Translations under genes and position numbers: made by a program
NCBI GenBank assembly: GCA_022822575.1
Contig: JAJEBJ010000332.1
Location: 1-15,018 of the forward strand
Reading direction: 5' to 3'
Source of the DNA: Alphaproteobacteria bacterium
GTDB taxonomy: Bacteria > Pseudomonadota > Alphaproteobacteria > SP197
Length of the DNA: 15,018 bases
The notes under the pieces: generated by a model
Seen by the model: only the letters and a program-made list of their open reading frames with translations
The model's database searches: none
What the model was told of the DNA's origin: nothing
Part shown: piece after piece, positions 6,539-15,018 of the stretch
How the letters are laid out: every line of letters starts with the position of its first letter
Position numbering within the stretch: position 1 is the stretch's first letter

Positions 6539-7729
6539 ATGCCAGGTGCATTGCACGGGGTGCGCATCATTGATCTGACCCGTATGGTGTCGGGACCTTC
6601 CGCCACCATGCTGCTCGCCGATCAGGGCGCCGATGTCATCAAGGTCGAGAGCCCCGCCCGCGGTGGAGATACCACGCGCGGCGTGTCGGCCAATGAACAC
6701 GGTCTCGCATCGTCCTATCTCAACAACAACCGCAACAAGCGTTCCATCGCCATCGATCTCAAGCACGCCCGCGGCATCGAGGTGCTGATGCGCCTTGTCG
6801 CGGGCGCTGATGTCCTGGTCCAGAACTTCCGGCCCGGCGTTGCGGAACGCATCGGGGTTGGCGAAGACGACGTGAGGAAGCACGCACCGGCCATCATTCA
6901 CGTGTCGATTTCGGGATTCGGCCCGACCGGACCCTTTGCGGCAAAACCGGTCTATGACCCCCTCGTGCAGGCCCTTTCCGGGCTGACGACCGTGCAGGCC
7001 GGCTCAGACGAGGCGCGGCCGCGCCTCGTGAGAACCATCATCCCCGACAAGCTCACCGGTATCGTCGCCGCCCAGGCGATCGCGGCGGCGCTCTTCAACC
7101 GGGAGAGAACCGGAGAGGGCCAGGCGATCCACGTCTCCATGCTCGATTCGGTCATCGCCTTCCTGTGGGGATCGGACATGGAAGCCCAGACCATGGTCGA
7201 TCACGGGATCCGCCAGCAGCATGCCCAGAGCTTCATCGATCTCATCTACGAGACGAGCGACGGCCACATTTCTGTGGCGGTCCAGCAGGACAAGGAATGG
7301 GAGGCTCTCACGCGCGCCCTGAAGAGGCCCGAGTGGCTCGAGGACGAGCGCTTTCGCACACCGGCCGGTCGCCAGCGTCACATCGACGCAAGGCTCGAAC
7401 TGACCCAGGAGGTCCTGCGAACGGCCACCAGCGCCGAATGGCTTGAACGGCTCGAGGCCGAGGATGTTCCCTGTGCCCCCGTGCTCAACCGCAACGACAT
7501 GATCCGTCACCCGCAGATCGCCGCCAACGGTATCGTCACCGAACATGATCATCCCCTCGTCGGCAGGATACGCCAGGCGCGTCCTGCCGCGCGGTTCTCG
7601 AAGACCGATTTCGAGCTGCGCGAATCCGGTGCACAGCTCGGAGAGAACACGGACGAGATCCTGACGGAGGCCGGCTACGATTCCGGAACCATCGCCACAC
7701 TGCGCCGCACCGGGGCCTTCGGGAACTGA
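6539..7729 (+). CDS. CaiB/BaiF-type class III CoA-transferase
   Basis: Family III CoA-transferase, moving CoA between carboxylic acids through an enzyme-bound mixed anhydride/thioester; usually an intertwined cytoplasmic dimer. Start ATG 6539 (MPGALHGVRIIDLTRM) gives 396 residues, the normal family length; an AGAGG lies 11 nt and a GGA 4 nt upstream. Seen: the N-terminal DLT-x-MVSGPSATMLLADQGADVIKVE segment (12-37), NRNKRSIAIDLK (64-75), FRPGVAERIG (98-106), and the D170-KLTG segment that aligns with the catalytic Asp of formyl-CoA transferase. The ending shows the common C-terminal VPCAPVLNRNDM and GENTDEIL motifs. A GST gene follows after 3 nt, so the two are co-transcribed. The donor and acceptor acids cannot be inferred; some family members are racemases, but the Asp and length suit transfer. 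Confidence 0.9.
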   Translation: MPGALHGVRIIDLTRMVSGPSATMLLADQGADVIKVESPARGGDTTRGVSANEHGLASSYLNNNRNKRSIAIDLKHARGIEVLMRLVAGADVLVQNFRPGVAERIGVGEDDVRKHAPAIIHVSISGFGPTGPFAAKPVYDPLVQALSGLTTVQAGSDEARPRLVRTIIPDKLTGIVAAQAIAAALFNRERTGEGQAIHVSMLDSVIAFLWGSDMEAQTMVDHGIRQQHAQSFIDLIYETSDGHISVAVQQDKEWEALTRALKRPEWLEDERFRTPAGRQRHIDARLELTQEVLRTATSAEWLERLEAEDVPCAPVLNRNDMIRHPQIAANGIVTEHDHPLVGRIRQARPAARFSKTDFELRESGAQLGENTDEILTEAGYDSGTIATLRRTGAFGN

Positions 7730-7732
7730 ACG

Positions 7733-8437
7733 ATGATCGACTTCTACTATTGGCCGACACCCAACGGCTGGAAGGTCGCCATCCTCCTCGAGGAACTCGG
7801 GGTGGACTACACGTTGATCCCTGTCGACATTTCAAGGGGCGAACAGTTTGCGCCTGACTTCCTTGAAACGAGCCCGAACAACCGCATTCCCGCCATCGTC
7901 GACCACGACCATCCAGGAGGGCCGCTGCCTGTCTTTGAATCGGGCGCCATCATGCTCCATCTCGCCCGCAAGCACCGGCGCTTTGTCGCCAACGATCCCG
8001 TCGGCGAAAAGGAAACCCTTGAATGGCTGTTCTGGCAGGTGGGCAACCAGGGACCCATGGCAGGTCAGCTCTCGCACTTCGTCAACTATGCGCCCGATGA
8101 CCAGCCTTACGCCCGTGAACGTTACGCGCGGGAGTACGACCGCTGCCTGGGTGTTCTCGAACGCCGCCTTGACGGGCGCACATGGCTGGTCGGGGACTCC
8201 TATTCCATCGCCGACATGATCTGCTGGCCATGGGTTCTGATCGCAAGGCCGCTCACGGCAAGTCTTGATGACGTTCCCAACGTGCGTGACTGGCGCCAGC
8301 GGATCAAGGAACGCCCGGCGGTGCAGAGGGCTGTCGATCTCGGCAAGGAGTTCCGGCGTTCCGCCGCGCCATCCAAGGAGGAGCGCGACATTCTCTTCAA
8401 CCAGACCGCCGCCACGGCCGGTCGCCGGCAGGCGTGA
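7733..8437 (+). CDS. YfcG/YghU-like glutathione transferase (disulfide-bond oxidoreductase)
   Basis: Nu-class type GST, 234 residues. Over its whole length it resembles E. coli YfcG, which reduces disulfides with glutathione rather than conjugating electrophiles. The N-terminal thioredoxin-like domain carries T9-P-N11-G, the residues that hold glutathione in YfcG in place of a catalytic Cys/Ser/Tyr, then SPNNRIPAIVDHD and the ESGAI glutathione-binding motif. The helical domain has LEWLFWQVGNQGPMAGQ and YSIADMICWPW, both hallmark segments of this subgroup. It starts 3 nt after the CoA-transferase and ends directly against the purH stop on the other strand (no spacer, so no room for a terminator between them). 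It may protect against thiol stress or assist the neighbouring pathway; this is inference. Confidence 0.88.
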   Translation: MIDFYYWPTPNGWKVAILLEELGVDYTLIPVDISRGEQFAPDFLETSPNNRIPAIVDHDHPGGPLPVFESGAIMLHLARKHRRFVANDPVGEKETLEWLFWQVGNQGPMAGQLSHFVNYAPDDQPYARERYAREYDRCLGVLERRLDGRTWLVGDSYSIADMICWPWVLIARPLTASLDDVPNVRDWRQRIKERPAVQRAVDLGKEFRRSAAPSKEERDILFNQTAATAGRRQA

Positions 8438-9988
8438 TCAGTGGCGGAAGTGACGGACTCCGGTCATCACCATGGCCATGTCATGTGCATCCGCAGCGGC
8501 GATCACCTCCTCGTCCCGCACACTGCCGCCTGGCTGAATGACGGCCGTCGCCCCGCCTTCAGCGGCCTCGAGCAGACCATCGGCAAAGGGAAAGAAGGCA
8601 TCTGAAGCGACCACCGATCCGGAGATCGCAAGGCCGGACCGGCCGGCCTTTTGCCGGGCGATCATGGCGCTGTCGACACGACTCATCTGTCCCGACCCGA
8701 TCCCGAGGGTCTGTCCGTTCCGGGCATAGACGATGGCATTGGAGCGCACGTGCTTGACGACGCGGAAGGCAAACAGCATGTCGTCGAGTTCACCGGGGTC
8801 CGGCTGGCGCCTGGTCACGACCTTCATGTCATTCGTTGTCAGGCCGTATCGGTCGGGGGTCTGTGCCAGGAGCCCTGATCCTGCAGACCGGATCATCAGG
8901 AAGTCCTTTCCCGAAGGCGGGTCACCGGCAAGGAGCAGTCTCGGGTTCTTTCTCCCTTCCAGGATGTCACGCGCCGCACGGCTGGCATCGGGTGCAATGA
9001 CCACCTCCGTGAAGATTCCGGTGATGGCCTCCGCCGTCTCGCGATCAAGGGGCTGGTTGGTCGCGACCACACCGCCGAATGCGCTCAACCGGTCACAGGC
9101 AAGCGCCTTGCGGTAGGCATCGATGAGAGAGTCCCCGAGTGCCACGCCACAGGGATTGGTGTGCTTGACGATGACGACGGCAGGTCCGTCACGGTCGAAT
9201 TCCCCAACGGCCTCGAGGGCCGCGTCGGCGTCATTGAGATTGTTGTAGGAAAGACCCTTGGAGCCATCCTGACGTGCCGTCGTCACGCCCGGCTCTCCGC
9301 TCCCGACATGGTAGAACGCGGCGGCCTGATGAGGATTCTCTCCGTAGCGCAGGCGGCGATCGAGCCTGCCCGAGACGGTGAGTCGGCGGGGAAAGGTCTC
9401 GTTCGACTCTCCCAGAAACCGTGTCGCCACGGCCGCATCGTAGGCAGCCGTCATCTGGTAGGCGATGCCGGCCATCCGCAAGCGAAAGGCGCCGGAGGCG
9501 GCTCCCTCGTGCTGTTCCATCTCGTCTATGAGGGCGGGGTAGTCTTCGGGATCGGTCATCACGGTGACGAAGGCATGGTTCTTGGCCGCTGCTCGGACAA
9601 GCGCCACCCCGCCGATGTCGATGGCCTCGATCGTCCCCGTCCAGTCGGCGCACCTGGCGACCACGTCCTCGAAGGCATAGAGATTGACCACCACAAGATC
9701 GATGCCCCTGATGCCGTGTTCGGACATCTCGCGGACATGATTCGCGGCATCGCGGCATCCCAGGATCCCTCCGTGAATGGCCGGATGGAGTGTCTTCACG
9801 CGGCCATCCAGGATCTCGGGAAACCCCGTGACCTGGCTGATGGGGGTGACGGGCAGGCCCTCGGCGACGAGGGCCGCGGCGGTGCCGCCCGTTGATATCA
9901 GTTCAACGCCACGGGAAACGAGAAATCGGGCTAGATCAACGAGACCGGACTTGTCTGTGACGGAGAGAAGCGCTCGCCTGATGGTCAT
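8438..9988 (-). CDS. purH: Bifunctional AICAR transformylase / IMP cyclohydrolase
   Basis: Catalyses the last two steps of de novo IMP synthesis, 10-formyl-THF-dependent formylation of AICAR and ring closure of FAICAR, in the cytoplasm. 516 residues, close to the usual 510-540. IMP cyclohydrolase domain (about 1-195): ALLSVTDKSG, STGGTA, GRVKTLHPAIHGG, IDIGGVALVRAAAKN. AICAR transformylase domain (about 200-516): RYGENPHQ, the catalytic V-K275-H276-TNPCG, SAFGGVVA, VKHVRSNAIVYA, SDAFFPFADG, TAVIQPGGSVRDEEV, and the conserved end MTGVRHFRH. All key residues look intact. It starts 25 nt after the rho stop on the same strand with only a weak ribosome binding site, so it probably shares rho's transcript at least in part. 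Confidence 0.97.
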   Translation of the reverse strand: MTIRRALLSVTDKSGLVDLARFLVSRGVELISTGGTAAALVAEGLPVTPISQVTGFPEILDGRVKTLHPAIHGGILGCRDAANHVREMSEHGIRGIDLVVVNLYAFEDVVARCADWTGTIEAIDIGGVALVRAAAKNHAFVTVMTDPEDYPALIDEMEQHEGAASGAFRLRMAGIAYQMTAAYDAAVATRFLGESNETFPRRLTVSGRLDRRLRYGENPHQAAAFYHVGSGEPGVTTARQDGSKGLSYNNLNDADAALEAVGEFDRDGPAVVIVKHTNPCGVALGDSLIDAYRKALACDRLSAFGGVVATNQPLDRETAEAITGIFTEVVIAPDASRAARDILEGRKNPRLLLAGDPPSGKDFLMIRSAGSGLLAQTPDRYGLTTNDMKVVTRRQPDPGELDDMLFAFRVVKHVRSNAIVYARNGQTLGIGSGQMSRVDSAMIARQKAGRSGLAISGSVVASDAFFPFADGLLEAAEGGATAVIQPGGSVRDEEVIAAADAHDMAMVMTGVRHFRH

Positions 9989-10013
9989 TCAGGGACCCCG
10001 GAGAGAAACGCTG

Positions 10014-11330
<1,317 letters not shown>

Positions 11331-11461
11331 GATGAACCTGCTGAATAGCGATGGGAAGGAACGAAACGACGCTGCTGCTGTCACGTCTGGAAGGGTGCCG
11401 AACTGCGTCCCGCAAAGGCGGGTGATTCGACAGGACCGGTGAACGGCCAGGAATGAAAGGG

Positions 11462-11491
11462 ACCCTAGAGCAGGTCATCCGGGCCTGTCAA
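11462..11491 (-). promoter_or_regulatory. Candidate rho promoter in the hemJ-rho gap
   Basis: On the minus strand, a perfect -35 TTGACA (plus coordinates 11486-11491) is followed after 18 bp by TAGGGT (11462-11467), a weak -10 matching TATAAT at three of six positions. It lies about 130-180 nt upstream of the possible rho starts, so rho would have a long leader, as is common for this autoregulated gene. The gap also holds two small inverted repeats: 11409-11422 (CCCGC, 4-nt loop, GCGGG) and 11491-11515 (AATCCG/CGGATT). Neither is followed by a T-run, so I do not call them intrinsic terminators. Confidence 0.45.
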
Positions 11492-11520
11492 ATCCGATTC
11501 ACGGGTGCGCGGATTGCGAA

Positions 11521-11970
11521 CTAGAACGGCCTGACGACGACCATGATGACGATGATCACCAGCAAAACAGTCGGAACCTCGTTGATCAGCCGAAAGAAGC
11601 GGCTGGTACGGCGGTTGCGATCCTCGGCGAAGGCGCGCCACAACGACACGAACCATCCGTGAACAGCGGACATGGCGATGAAGGCCACAGCCTTCACGAG
11701 CCACCAACCCTCGCTCCACAGCGTCCAGCCTGCATCGAGTATCAGAAGGATGCCGAAGACGAAGGCGGCCACCATCGCCGGATTGATGATTCCCTTGAGG
11801 AGGCGGCGTTCCATGACCTTGAAGGTCTCGGACTGGCGTGAACCGGGCTCGCAGTCGACATGATAGACGAAGAGCCTGGGGAGATAGAGCATGCCGGCCA
11901 TCCAGGCGATCACCGCAAGAAGGTGGAACGCCTTGATGACGTCATGCCAGGCGCCGAGGAAGCCGTCCAT
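11521..11970 (-). CDS. hemJ: Protoporphyrinogen IX oxidase, HemJ type
   Basis: Integral membrane HemJ (UPF0093), oxidising protoporphyrinogen IX to protoporphyrin IX, the step before ferrochelatase. 149 residues with about four hydrophobic helices: roughly 10-35, 65-82, 89-110 and 132-148. Family landmarks seen: KAFHLLAVIAWMAGMLYLPRLFVYH (two conserved His, 16 and 37), FKVMERRLLKGIINPAM, and WLVKAVAF with a later HGWF. ATG 11970 starts 1 nt after the hemH stop (TGA C ATG), so the two are translated together. The position between hemH and rho is the usual alphaproteobacterial place for this gene. Confidence 0.94.
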   Translation of the reverse strand: MDGFLGAWHDVIKAFHLLAVIAWMAGMLYLPRLFVYHVDCEPGSRQSETFKVMERRLLKGIINPAMVAAFVFGILLILDAGWTLWSEGWWLVKAVAFIAMSAVHGWFVSLWRAFAEDRNRRTSRFFRLINEVPTVLLVIIVIMVVVRPF

Positions 11971-11971
11971 G

Positions 11972-13003
11972 TCACCCTGTCCTCAAGGGGCACCTGGTAA
12001 ACGACGCCGGGCAGATCCTGCCGCCATGTCCGGACGCCAGTGTCGGCCGTTCATCGTCCAGAGCAGACCTGACGAGTGCCGCCAGACCGTCGATAAAGGT
12101 GTCATCGCAAGAAACAGTCGCTATGCGCCTGTAGAACGGGCATTCCGCATCCCGGGCTCGCCGGCGATACTCGACGTCGAGTTCGACAAGGGTCTCGCTG
12201 TGCTCACTGACAAAGGCGACGGGCACGACAATGACACCGGTTCCGGTCCTGCCGGCCCGGTCGATTTCCTCCTCCGTCGACGGACCGATCCAGTCGAGCG
12301 GTCCGACGCGTGACTGATAGCACACCGTCCAGTCGAGATCGCTGCGTGCGATGTCATCGACGATGGCCTCGGCTGTCTGCTCGACCTGCCACTGGTAGGG
12401 GTCGCCGCGTCGGATGATCTTTTCCGGCAGGCCGTGAGCGGAAAACAGAACCCTTGACGGCTGTCCCGCGGTTTCGTCGAGGGCGCTCCTCACAGCCGCC
12501 GCGTAACTGCCGACAAGACCGGAACAACGTGGCCAGCAGCACACTATCCTGGTTGGCACGTCACGTCCGTGACGCCGCCAGGACCGGATCCATTCCCTCA
12601 TCGAGGATGCCGTCGTCGTCGTCGAGAACTGGGGATAGAGCGGCAGCAGCACGATCCTCTGCGGCTCGAATCCGGCCACCTCCATTGCCGCATCCTCGCT
12701 CATCGGATGCCAGTAGCGCATGGCAATGAACACCCTGATCGCCTCATCGCCCAGGGCCGCCTCAAGCGCCCGGGCCTGCTGGCGTGTGTTCTCGAGGAGG
12801 GGAGAATGTCCGCCGATCTCTCCATAGATCTTCTTCGCTTCACCCTGGCGGCGGTGCGATATCACCGAAGCAAGAAGCGGACGCAACGGCCAGGGAATGG
12901 AGATGATCGCCGGATCATTGAACAGATTGTTGAGGAAGGGCTGTATGGCCGCCGGAGAATCGGGACCGCCCAGGTTGAAGAGCACGACCGCTGTTCTCTC
13001 CAT
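11972..13003 (-). CDS. hemH: Ferrochelatase
   Basis: Inserts Fe2+ into protoporphyrin IX to make protohaem. ATG 13003 (MERTAVVLFNLGGPD) gives 343 residues, normal length. The same frame is open upstream to 13114 inside hemE but is not expected to be used. Catalytic landmarks: NLGGPDSP (10-17), LPLYPQFSTTTT (120-131), FSAHGLPEK with H190, YQSRVGPLDWIGPST, and VSEHSETLVE with H268 and E270. Cysteines of note: C155, C156 and C160 in the middle, and C331-x6-C338 near the end. Some ferrochelatases, including that of Caulobacter, carry a [2Fe-2S] cluster held by one internal and three C-terminal Cys; the arrangement here is similar but one C-terminal Cys short. It starts 4 nt after hemE and ends 1 nt before hemJ. 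Confidence 0.95.
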   Translation of the reverse strand: MERTAVVLFNLGGPDSPAAIQPFLNNLFNDPAIISIPWPLRPLLASVISHRRQGEAKKIYGEIGGHSPLLENTRQQARALEAALGDEAIRVFIAMRYWHPMSEDAAMEVAGFEPQRIVLLPLYPQFSTTTTASSMREWIRSWRRHGRDVPTRIVCCWPRCSGLVGSYAAAVRSALDETAGQPSRVLFSAHGLPEKIIRRGDPYQWQVEQTAEAIVDDIARSDLDWTVCYQSRVGPLDWIGPSTEEEIDRAGRTGTGVIVVPVAFVSEHSETLVELDVEYRRRARDAECPFYRRIATVSCDDTFIDGLAALVRSALDDERPTLASGHGGRICPASFTRCPLRTG

Positions 13004-13007
13004 GACC

Positions 13008-14051
13008 TCACGTCCCGCAGGAGCGCACGGTATCCACCAGGTCCGCAACGTGGAGCGGCGGTGTGTCCTTGATGATGCCGTGACCGAGATTGAAGATGTG
13101 ACTGCCTCCTTCAAGGCCCGTCACGATGGAACGTGCCCGGTGCTTCATCATGTCACCGCCGCCGAGGAGGATCCCGGGATCGAGATTTCCCTGAACAGGA
13201 CAGATCGACTGCAGGTCACGCATCACGTCAAGAGGCACGTCCTGATCGACCTGCAGGGCATGGATGCCTGTCTTTCTGGCAAACTCCGCATAGCGTTCTC
13301 CCGCTCCGCGAGGAAAGCCGATCACGGGGGTCCGGGGATGCACCTCGTTCACGCGGGCGACAATGCGTCGTGTCGGTCCAATGCACCACCGGGCAAAGCT
13401 TGCGCTGTCGTCAAGAAGCCCGGCCCAGCTGTCGAAGATCTGGACGGCATCGACGCCGGCATCGATCTGGGCCAGCAAGAGTTCGCCGACAGCGTGGGCA
13501 AGTCGTTCAACGAGACGGTCAACCAGGCGCGGATCGTCCTTGATCAGCCGCTTCGTTGCGGGAAACTCACCGCCTGACCCGTCGATCATGTAGGCAGCGA
13601 TCGTGATCGGACCGCCGGCGAATCCGATGAGAGCGGTCTCCTCGTCGAGTTCCCGCCTCACCAGACGAAGGGTTTCCATGAGAGGGAGGTTCTTCTCGAC
13701 AGCTCCGTCCGGATCGAGGGCATCGATGTCTGCCTGGCATCGAAGGGGCGTGAGACAAGGCCCCTCGCCCTCAAGAAAGCGCACCGCACGGCCCATGCCA
13801 TGGGGAACGATGAGAATATCGGAAAAGACGATAGCCGCATCCACGGAAAAGCGCTCGACCGGTTGAAGCGTGATCCTCGCGGCGAGCTCCGGGGTGTTGC
13901 ACAGGGCAAGGAAGTCGGGGCTCTTGCGGCGCAAGGTCCTGTACTCCGGCAGATATCGCCCGGCCTGGCGCAGAAACCAGACCGGAGGCGGGCTGTGCGC
14001 GGATCCCTGCAGGACGGCAACCAAGGGTTTCTCGGTGGTGGGAATGGACAT
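13008..14051 (-). CDS. hemE: Uroporphyrinogen decarboxylase
   Basis: Decarboxylates uroporphyrinogen III to coproporphyrinogen III in the cytoplasm. I prefer ATG 14051 (MSIPTTEKPL), giving 347 residues, the usual size. In-frame ATGs at 14060 and 14078 add 3 and 9 residues, and none of the three has a clear Shine-Dalgarno. Signature 1 is PVWFLRQAGRYLPEYR (23-38) with R28 and R32; the catalytic Asp is D78 in FSDILIVPHGMG; the conserved FNLGHGI and KDTPP lie near the C-terminus. First gene of hemE-hemH-hemJ, and adjacent to the putative replication origin, as in Caulobacter. Confidence 0.97.
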   Translation of the reverse strand: MSIPTTEKPLVAVLQGSAHSPPPVWFLRQAGRYLPEYRTLRRKSPDFLALCNTPELAARITLQPVERFSVDAAIVFSDILIVPHGMGRAVRFLEGEGPCLTPLRCQADIDALDPDGAVEKNLPLMETLRLVRRELDEETALIGFAGGPITIAAYMIDGSGGEFPATKRLIKDDPRLVDRLVERLAHAVGELLLAQIDAGVDAVQIFDSWAGLLDDSASFARWCIGPTRRIVARVNEVHPRTPVIGFPRGAGERYAEFARKTGIHALQVDQDVPLDVMRDLQSICPVQGNLDPGILLGGGDMMKHRARSIVTGLEGGSHIFNLGHGIIKDTPPLHVADLVDTVRSCGT

Positions 14052-14090
14052 GAGCGGCATGATCCGATGAATTGGCATCGCAATGCCACA

Positions 14091-14124
14091 TCAAAGAATC
14101 ATTCATAAAAATAGGTGGTAATAG
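14091..14124. other. AT-rich stretch, possible DNA unwinding element
   Basis: 34 bp with only 9 G/C by my count, directly upstream of hemE in an otherwise GC-rich region. It includes a run of five A and a GAATC site. It could be the unwinding region of an origin, or part of the hemE promoter; I could not place convincing -35/-10 boxes. Confidence 0.45.
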
Positions 14125-14126
14125 TG

Positions 14127-14155
14127 AGCCTTGTGCATCATGTGGACGCAAGGCT
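14127..14155. repeat. Inverted repeat (stem-loop) in the putative origin
   Basis: Perfect 7-bp arms AGCCTTG (14127-14133) and CAAGGCT (14149-14155) around a 15-nt loop that contains TGTGCATCA overlap and TGTGGACGC, two weak DnaA-box-like words. No T-run follows on either strand, so it is not an intrinsic terminator. Confidence 0.5.
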
Positions 14156-14231
14156 GTCATGCTGTCTGTCAACAGTCCCTGCATTCAGGGGGACATCGGT
14201 TCGCCCACCTGTGCATGGTTGGACGGGAATC

Positions 14232-14243
14232 GCGGTGCACCGC
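14232..14243. repeat. 12-bp perfect palindrome
   Basis: GCGGTGCACCGC, a perfect palindrome 5 nt to the right of the start of a GANTC site in the putative origin. It could be a protein-binding site; no specific factor is recognised. Confidence 0.45.
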
Positions 14244-14286
14244 CAGTCTGCTTGAAGCGGGCAATGTGGAGTGGTGCCAGGCTGAG

Positions 14287-14295
14287 TGTGGATCA
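14287..14295 (-). promoter_or_regulatory. DnaA box (G-box type, TGATCCACA)
   Basis: TGATCCACA on the minus strand, identical to the G-box form of the DnaA box known from the Caulobacter origin and one base from the TTATCCACA consensus. It sits inside a small inverted repeat GAGTG-N5-CACTC (14284-14298). Confidence 0.55.
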
Positions 14296-14449
14296 CTCGC
14301 TTGTGTGCACGATATCCACGACGTCCGCGGTTCCGTTTGTCCCCGGGCAAGAACGGTCTCACACATGTTGGCCAGGAGTGTGATACTCTGCGTCTGCCAT
14401 TTCGGGAGCGGGTCGTACACAGGGCGATCAGCCATTCTTCCCCAAATCC

Positions 14450-15018
14450 ATGACCAGGTTTCATGTGCATCTCATCTCCGACGCAACGGGCGAGACGGTC
14501 CTTGCGGTGGGTCGTGCCGCGGTTGCCCAGTTCGAGGACGTCGATGTAGTCGAGCATGTGTGGACGCTGGTTCGGACGTCGCAGCAGATTGACAGGATCC
14601 TGAAAACTCTCGAATCCAGTCCTGGAATCGTCATCTTCACGCTGGTCAATCCGGAACGCCGCGACCAGCTGGTCAGGGGATGCCAGAGTCTCGGGATTGT
14701 CTCGGTACCGCTTCTCGATCCGGTCCTTGCGGCGCTGTCGGGCGTACTTGACCAGCCGATCAAGGGACAGCCTGGAGGGCAGCATGCGCTCAATGCCGAC
14801 TATTTCGACAGGGTCGAAGCCATCCAGTTCGTTGTCCGCCATGACGATGGCCAGTCGCCACACGATCTCGACGATGCCGATGTGATCGTCGTCGGCGTGT
14901 CGCGCACCTCCAAGACGCCGACCTGCTTCTACCTCGCCAACCGGGGCATCAAGGCGGCCAATGTGCCCATCGTTCCGGGCGTGGCGCCGCCCGCAGAGCT
15001 TCTCGAGGCCACCAGGCC
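14450..15018 (+). CDS. ppsR: Pyruvate, phosphate dikinase / PEP synthetase regulatory protein (DUF299), partial
   Basis: Bifunctional ADP/Pi-dependent kinase and phosphorylase that switches PEP synthetase or pyruvate-phosphate dikinase off and on by threonine phosphorylation. The N-terminal 189 residues are visible; the family has about 270, so the 3' end is beyond the window. Start ATG 14450 (MTRFHVHLISDATGETV), where HLISDATGET is the conserved family opening. The P-loop-like motif GVSRTSKTPTCFYLANRG lies at about 149-166, and IKAANVPIVPG follows. No good Shine-Dalgarno is visible. Homologues are RP001 in Rickettsia and the gene beside the Caulobacter origin. Which of PpsA or PpdK is the target cannot be seen here. 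Confidence 0.92.
   Translation, partial: MTRFHVHLISDATGETVLAVGRAAVAQFEDVDVVEHVWTLVRTSQQIDRILKTLESSPGIVIFTLVNPERRDQLVRGCQSLGIVSVPLLDPVLAALSGVLDQPIKGQPGGQHALNADYFDRVEAIQFVVRHDDGQSPHDLDDADVIVVGVSRTSKTPTCFYLANRGIKAANVPIVPGVAPPAELLEATR

Larger units (their letters stand above)
14052..14449. other. Candidate chromosomal replication origin (hemE-ppsR intergenic space)
   Basis: A 398-bp non-coding space between divergent hemE and ppsR, much longer than any other gap in the window. The same pair (hemE and RP001, the ppsR homologue) flanks the Caulobacter origin. Seen: an AT-rich stretch at 14091-14124 (about 74 percent A+T by my count), one TGATCCACA DnaA G-box on the minus strand (14287-14295), an imperfect TTATCCACA-like box (ATATCCACG, 14312-14320), several TGTG(G/C)A words in the same orientation (14132, 14141, 14210, 14265, 14304), and two GANTC sites (14096, 14227). 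I found no TTAA-N7-TTAA CtrA site. No ORF here looks real. Function is inferred from synteny plus motifs. Confidence 0.58.

Noticed and set aside
11409..11422. CCCGC/GCGGG hairpin after hemJ as an intrinsic terminator
   Set aside because: No T-run follows on the minus strand and the stem is only 5 bp; kept only as a possible rho leader structure.
14167..14172. TTGACA on the minus strand as the hemE -35 box
   Set aside because: No acceptable -10 at 16-19 bp downstream, so no promoter is called.
14131..14592. Open frames on both strands across the hemE-ppsR gap
   Set aside because: They run into ppsR in the wrong frame or antisense, show no motifs, and have odd Cys-rich composition; the gap is better read as non-coding origin-like DNA.

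Overview
The window reads as a chromosomal segment of a GC-rich alphaproteobacterium. The evidence is the gene order hemE-hemH-hemJ-rho divergent from a ppsR-type (DUF299) gene, an alphaproteobacterial layout that flanks the replication origin in Caulobacter (hemE | RP001). An order such as Rhodospirillales is plausible but not proven. Coding density is very high. I see no tRNA, rRNA, insertion sequence or CRISPR array.

Region 1 (1-2315) is an ADP-ribose/NAD-related module. A leftward operon encodes an ARPP-1 domain protein and an overlapping ADP-ribosylglycohydrolase (ARG) that runs off the left edge. Divergent from it is a Nudix + winged-helix regulator of NrtR type with a complete Nudix box. 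The 101-bp space between them carries two 21-bp operators of the GT-N7-AC type, 32 bp apart, lying over a leftward promoter with a perfect TATAAT. This is the most system-like part of the window: an ADP-ribose-type sensor controlling an ADP-ribose-handling operon.

Region 2 (2320-8437) is accessory metabolism. A leftward operon encodes an unusual ureohydrolase-fold protein (the usual GGDHS metal-ligand loop is replaced), an NCS2 nucleobase-type permease with an extra C-terminal cytoplasmic domain, and a Rieske oxygenase alpha subunit. Together they suggest uptake and breakdown of a nitrogen-rich compound that I cannot name. Divergent from it, a class III CoA-transferase and a YfcG/YghU-like glutathione transferase form a two-gene rightward unit.

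Region 3 (8438-14051) is core housekeeping on the minus strand: hemE, hemH and hemJ (late haem synthesis) almost head to tail, then rho behind its own likely promoter, then purH 25 nt after rho. The mnmE-gidA-gidB-parA-parB block that often follows rho in this class is absent here.

Region 4 (14052-15018) is a roughly 400-bp non-coding space and then ppsR (partial, right edge). The space holds an AT-rich stretch next to hemE, a TGATCCACA DnaA G-box, further weak TGTG-type words, a stem-loop and a 12-bp perfect palindrome. By position and content it is a good candidate for the chromosomal replication origin. Genes on both sides point away from it.
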